Positions 6,240-6,299 of a stretch of DNA of 6,299 bases are shown here, piece by piece. The notes beneath the pieces were generated by a model. It had not been told where the DNA came from and did not search any database. It saw only the letters and a list, made by a program, of their open reading frames with translations. This DNA comes from Caldisericia bacterium (GTDB lineage: Bacteria; Caldisericota; Caldisericia; B22-G15), in the NCBI GenBank assembly GCA_021158845.1, contig JAGGSY010000047.1, positions 1 to 6,299 on the forward strand, written 5' to 3'. The translations under genes and the position numbers were made by a program. Each line of letters starts with the position of its first letter. Position 1 is the stretch's first letter.

Positions 6240-6299
6240 ATGAAAAAACTTAAAATTAGTCTGGCTGTAATTTTGGGGCTAATAATTTCTATGGTGTTT
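6240..6299 (+). CDS. Exported or membrane protein, N-terminal fragment (3'-partial)
   Basis: The 20 visible codons read MKKLKISLAVILGLIISMVF. Three Lys in the first five residues followed by a hydrophobic run of about 14 residues is a classic signal peptide or signal-anchor n- and h-region. No cleavage site or lipobox is reached before the window ends, so the product cannot be named and a transmembrane anchor remains possible. The start is supported by the perfect Shine-Dalgarno six bases upstream. It lies 49 bases after the stop of the giant surface protein, on the same strand, so the two may be co-transcribed and functionally linked at the cell surface. Confidence 0.8.
   Translation, partial: MKKLKISLAVILGLIISMVF

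Overview
The window is almost filled by one reading frame on the + strand. It is open from the first bases to a TAA at 6188-6190 and gives 2062 codons with no in-frame stop; the true start lies upstream of the window. The protein is a very large, probably secreted or surface-displayed mosaic of beta-sandwich (Ig-like) repeats. I see no enzyme active site, no nucleic-acid system and no mobile element. A second gene begins at 6240, behind a perfect Shine-Dalgarno sequence, with a signal-peptide-like N-terminus, and is cut off by the window end after 20 codons.

Layout of the large protein (residues numbered from the codon at base 2): (1) residues 1-142, the end of an array of 65-residue repeats, one copy of which holds a dockerin/EF-hand-type calcium loop; (2) residues 143-156, a short tail matching the end of an Ig-like module; (3) residues 157-1177, ten tandem Ig-like modules of about 94-126 residues, each opening with an HFxF-type motif and closing with SNxFxV; the fifth and sixth are aberrant; (4) residues 1178-1280, a divergent Ig-like module; (5) residues 1281-1677, three copies of a different module of 123-137 residues; (6) residues 1678-1768, one OmpL47/chitobiase-C-like module; (7) residues 1769-1931, two glucodextranase-B/Big-type Ig modules; (8) residues 1932-2062, a C-terminal stalk domain of the family named after the copper amine oxidase N-terminus (PF07833-like), built of two half-repeats.

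Organism: the coding DNA is AT-rich, isoleucine is often ATA, and every arginine codon I could find in the frame (about 33) is AGA or AGG with no CGN. With a perfect TAAGGAGGT ribosome binding site and a C-terminal stalk domain, this suggests a thermophilic bacterium of a Firmicutes-like, Caldiserica-like or Dictyoglomus-like type. That placement is inference; no taxonomic marker is present.

How the parts may work together: the N-terminal arrays look like a long rigid filament carrying the distal end away from the cell, and the C-terminal half, ending in the stalk domain, would be the cell-proximal part. The following gene also appears to encode an exported or membrane product, and the 49-base gap between the two has no visible terminator, so co-transcription is plausible but unproven. 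The most interesting parts are the 65-residue array with its calcium-type loop, its abrupt junction with the Ig array, and the heterologous fifth and sixth modules.
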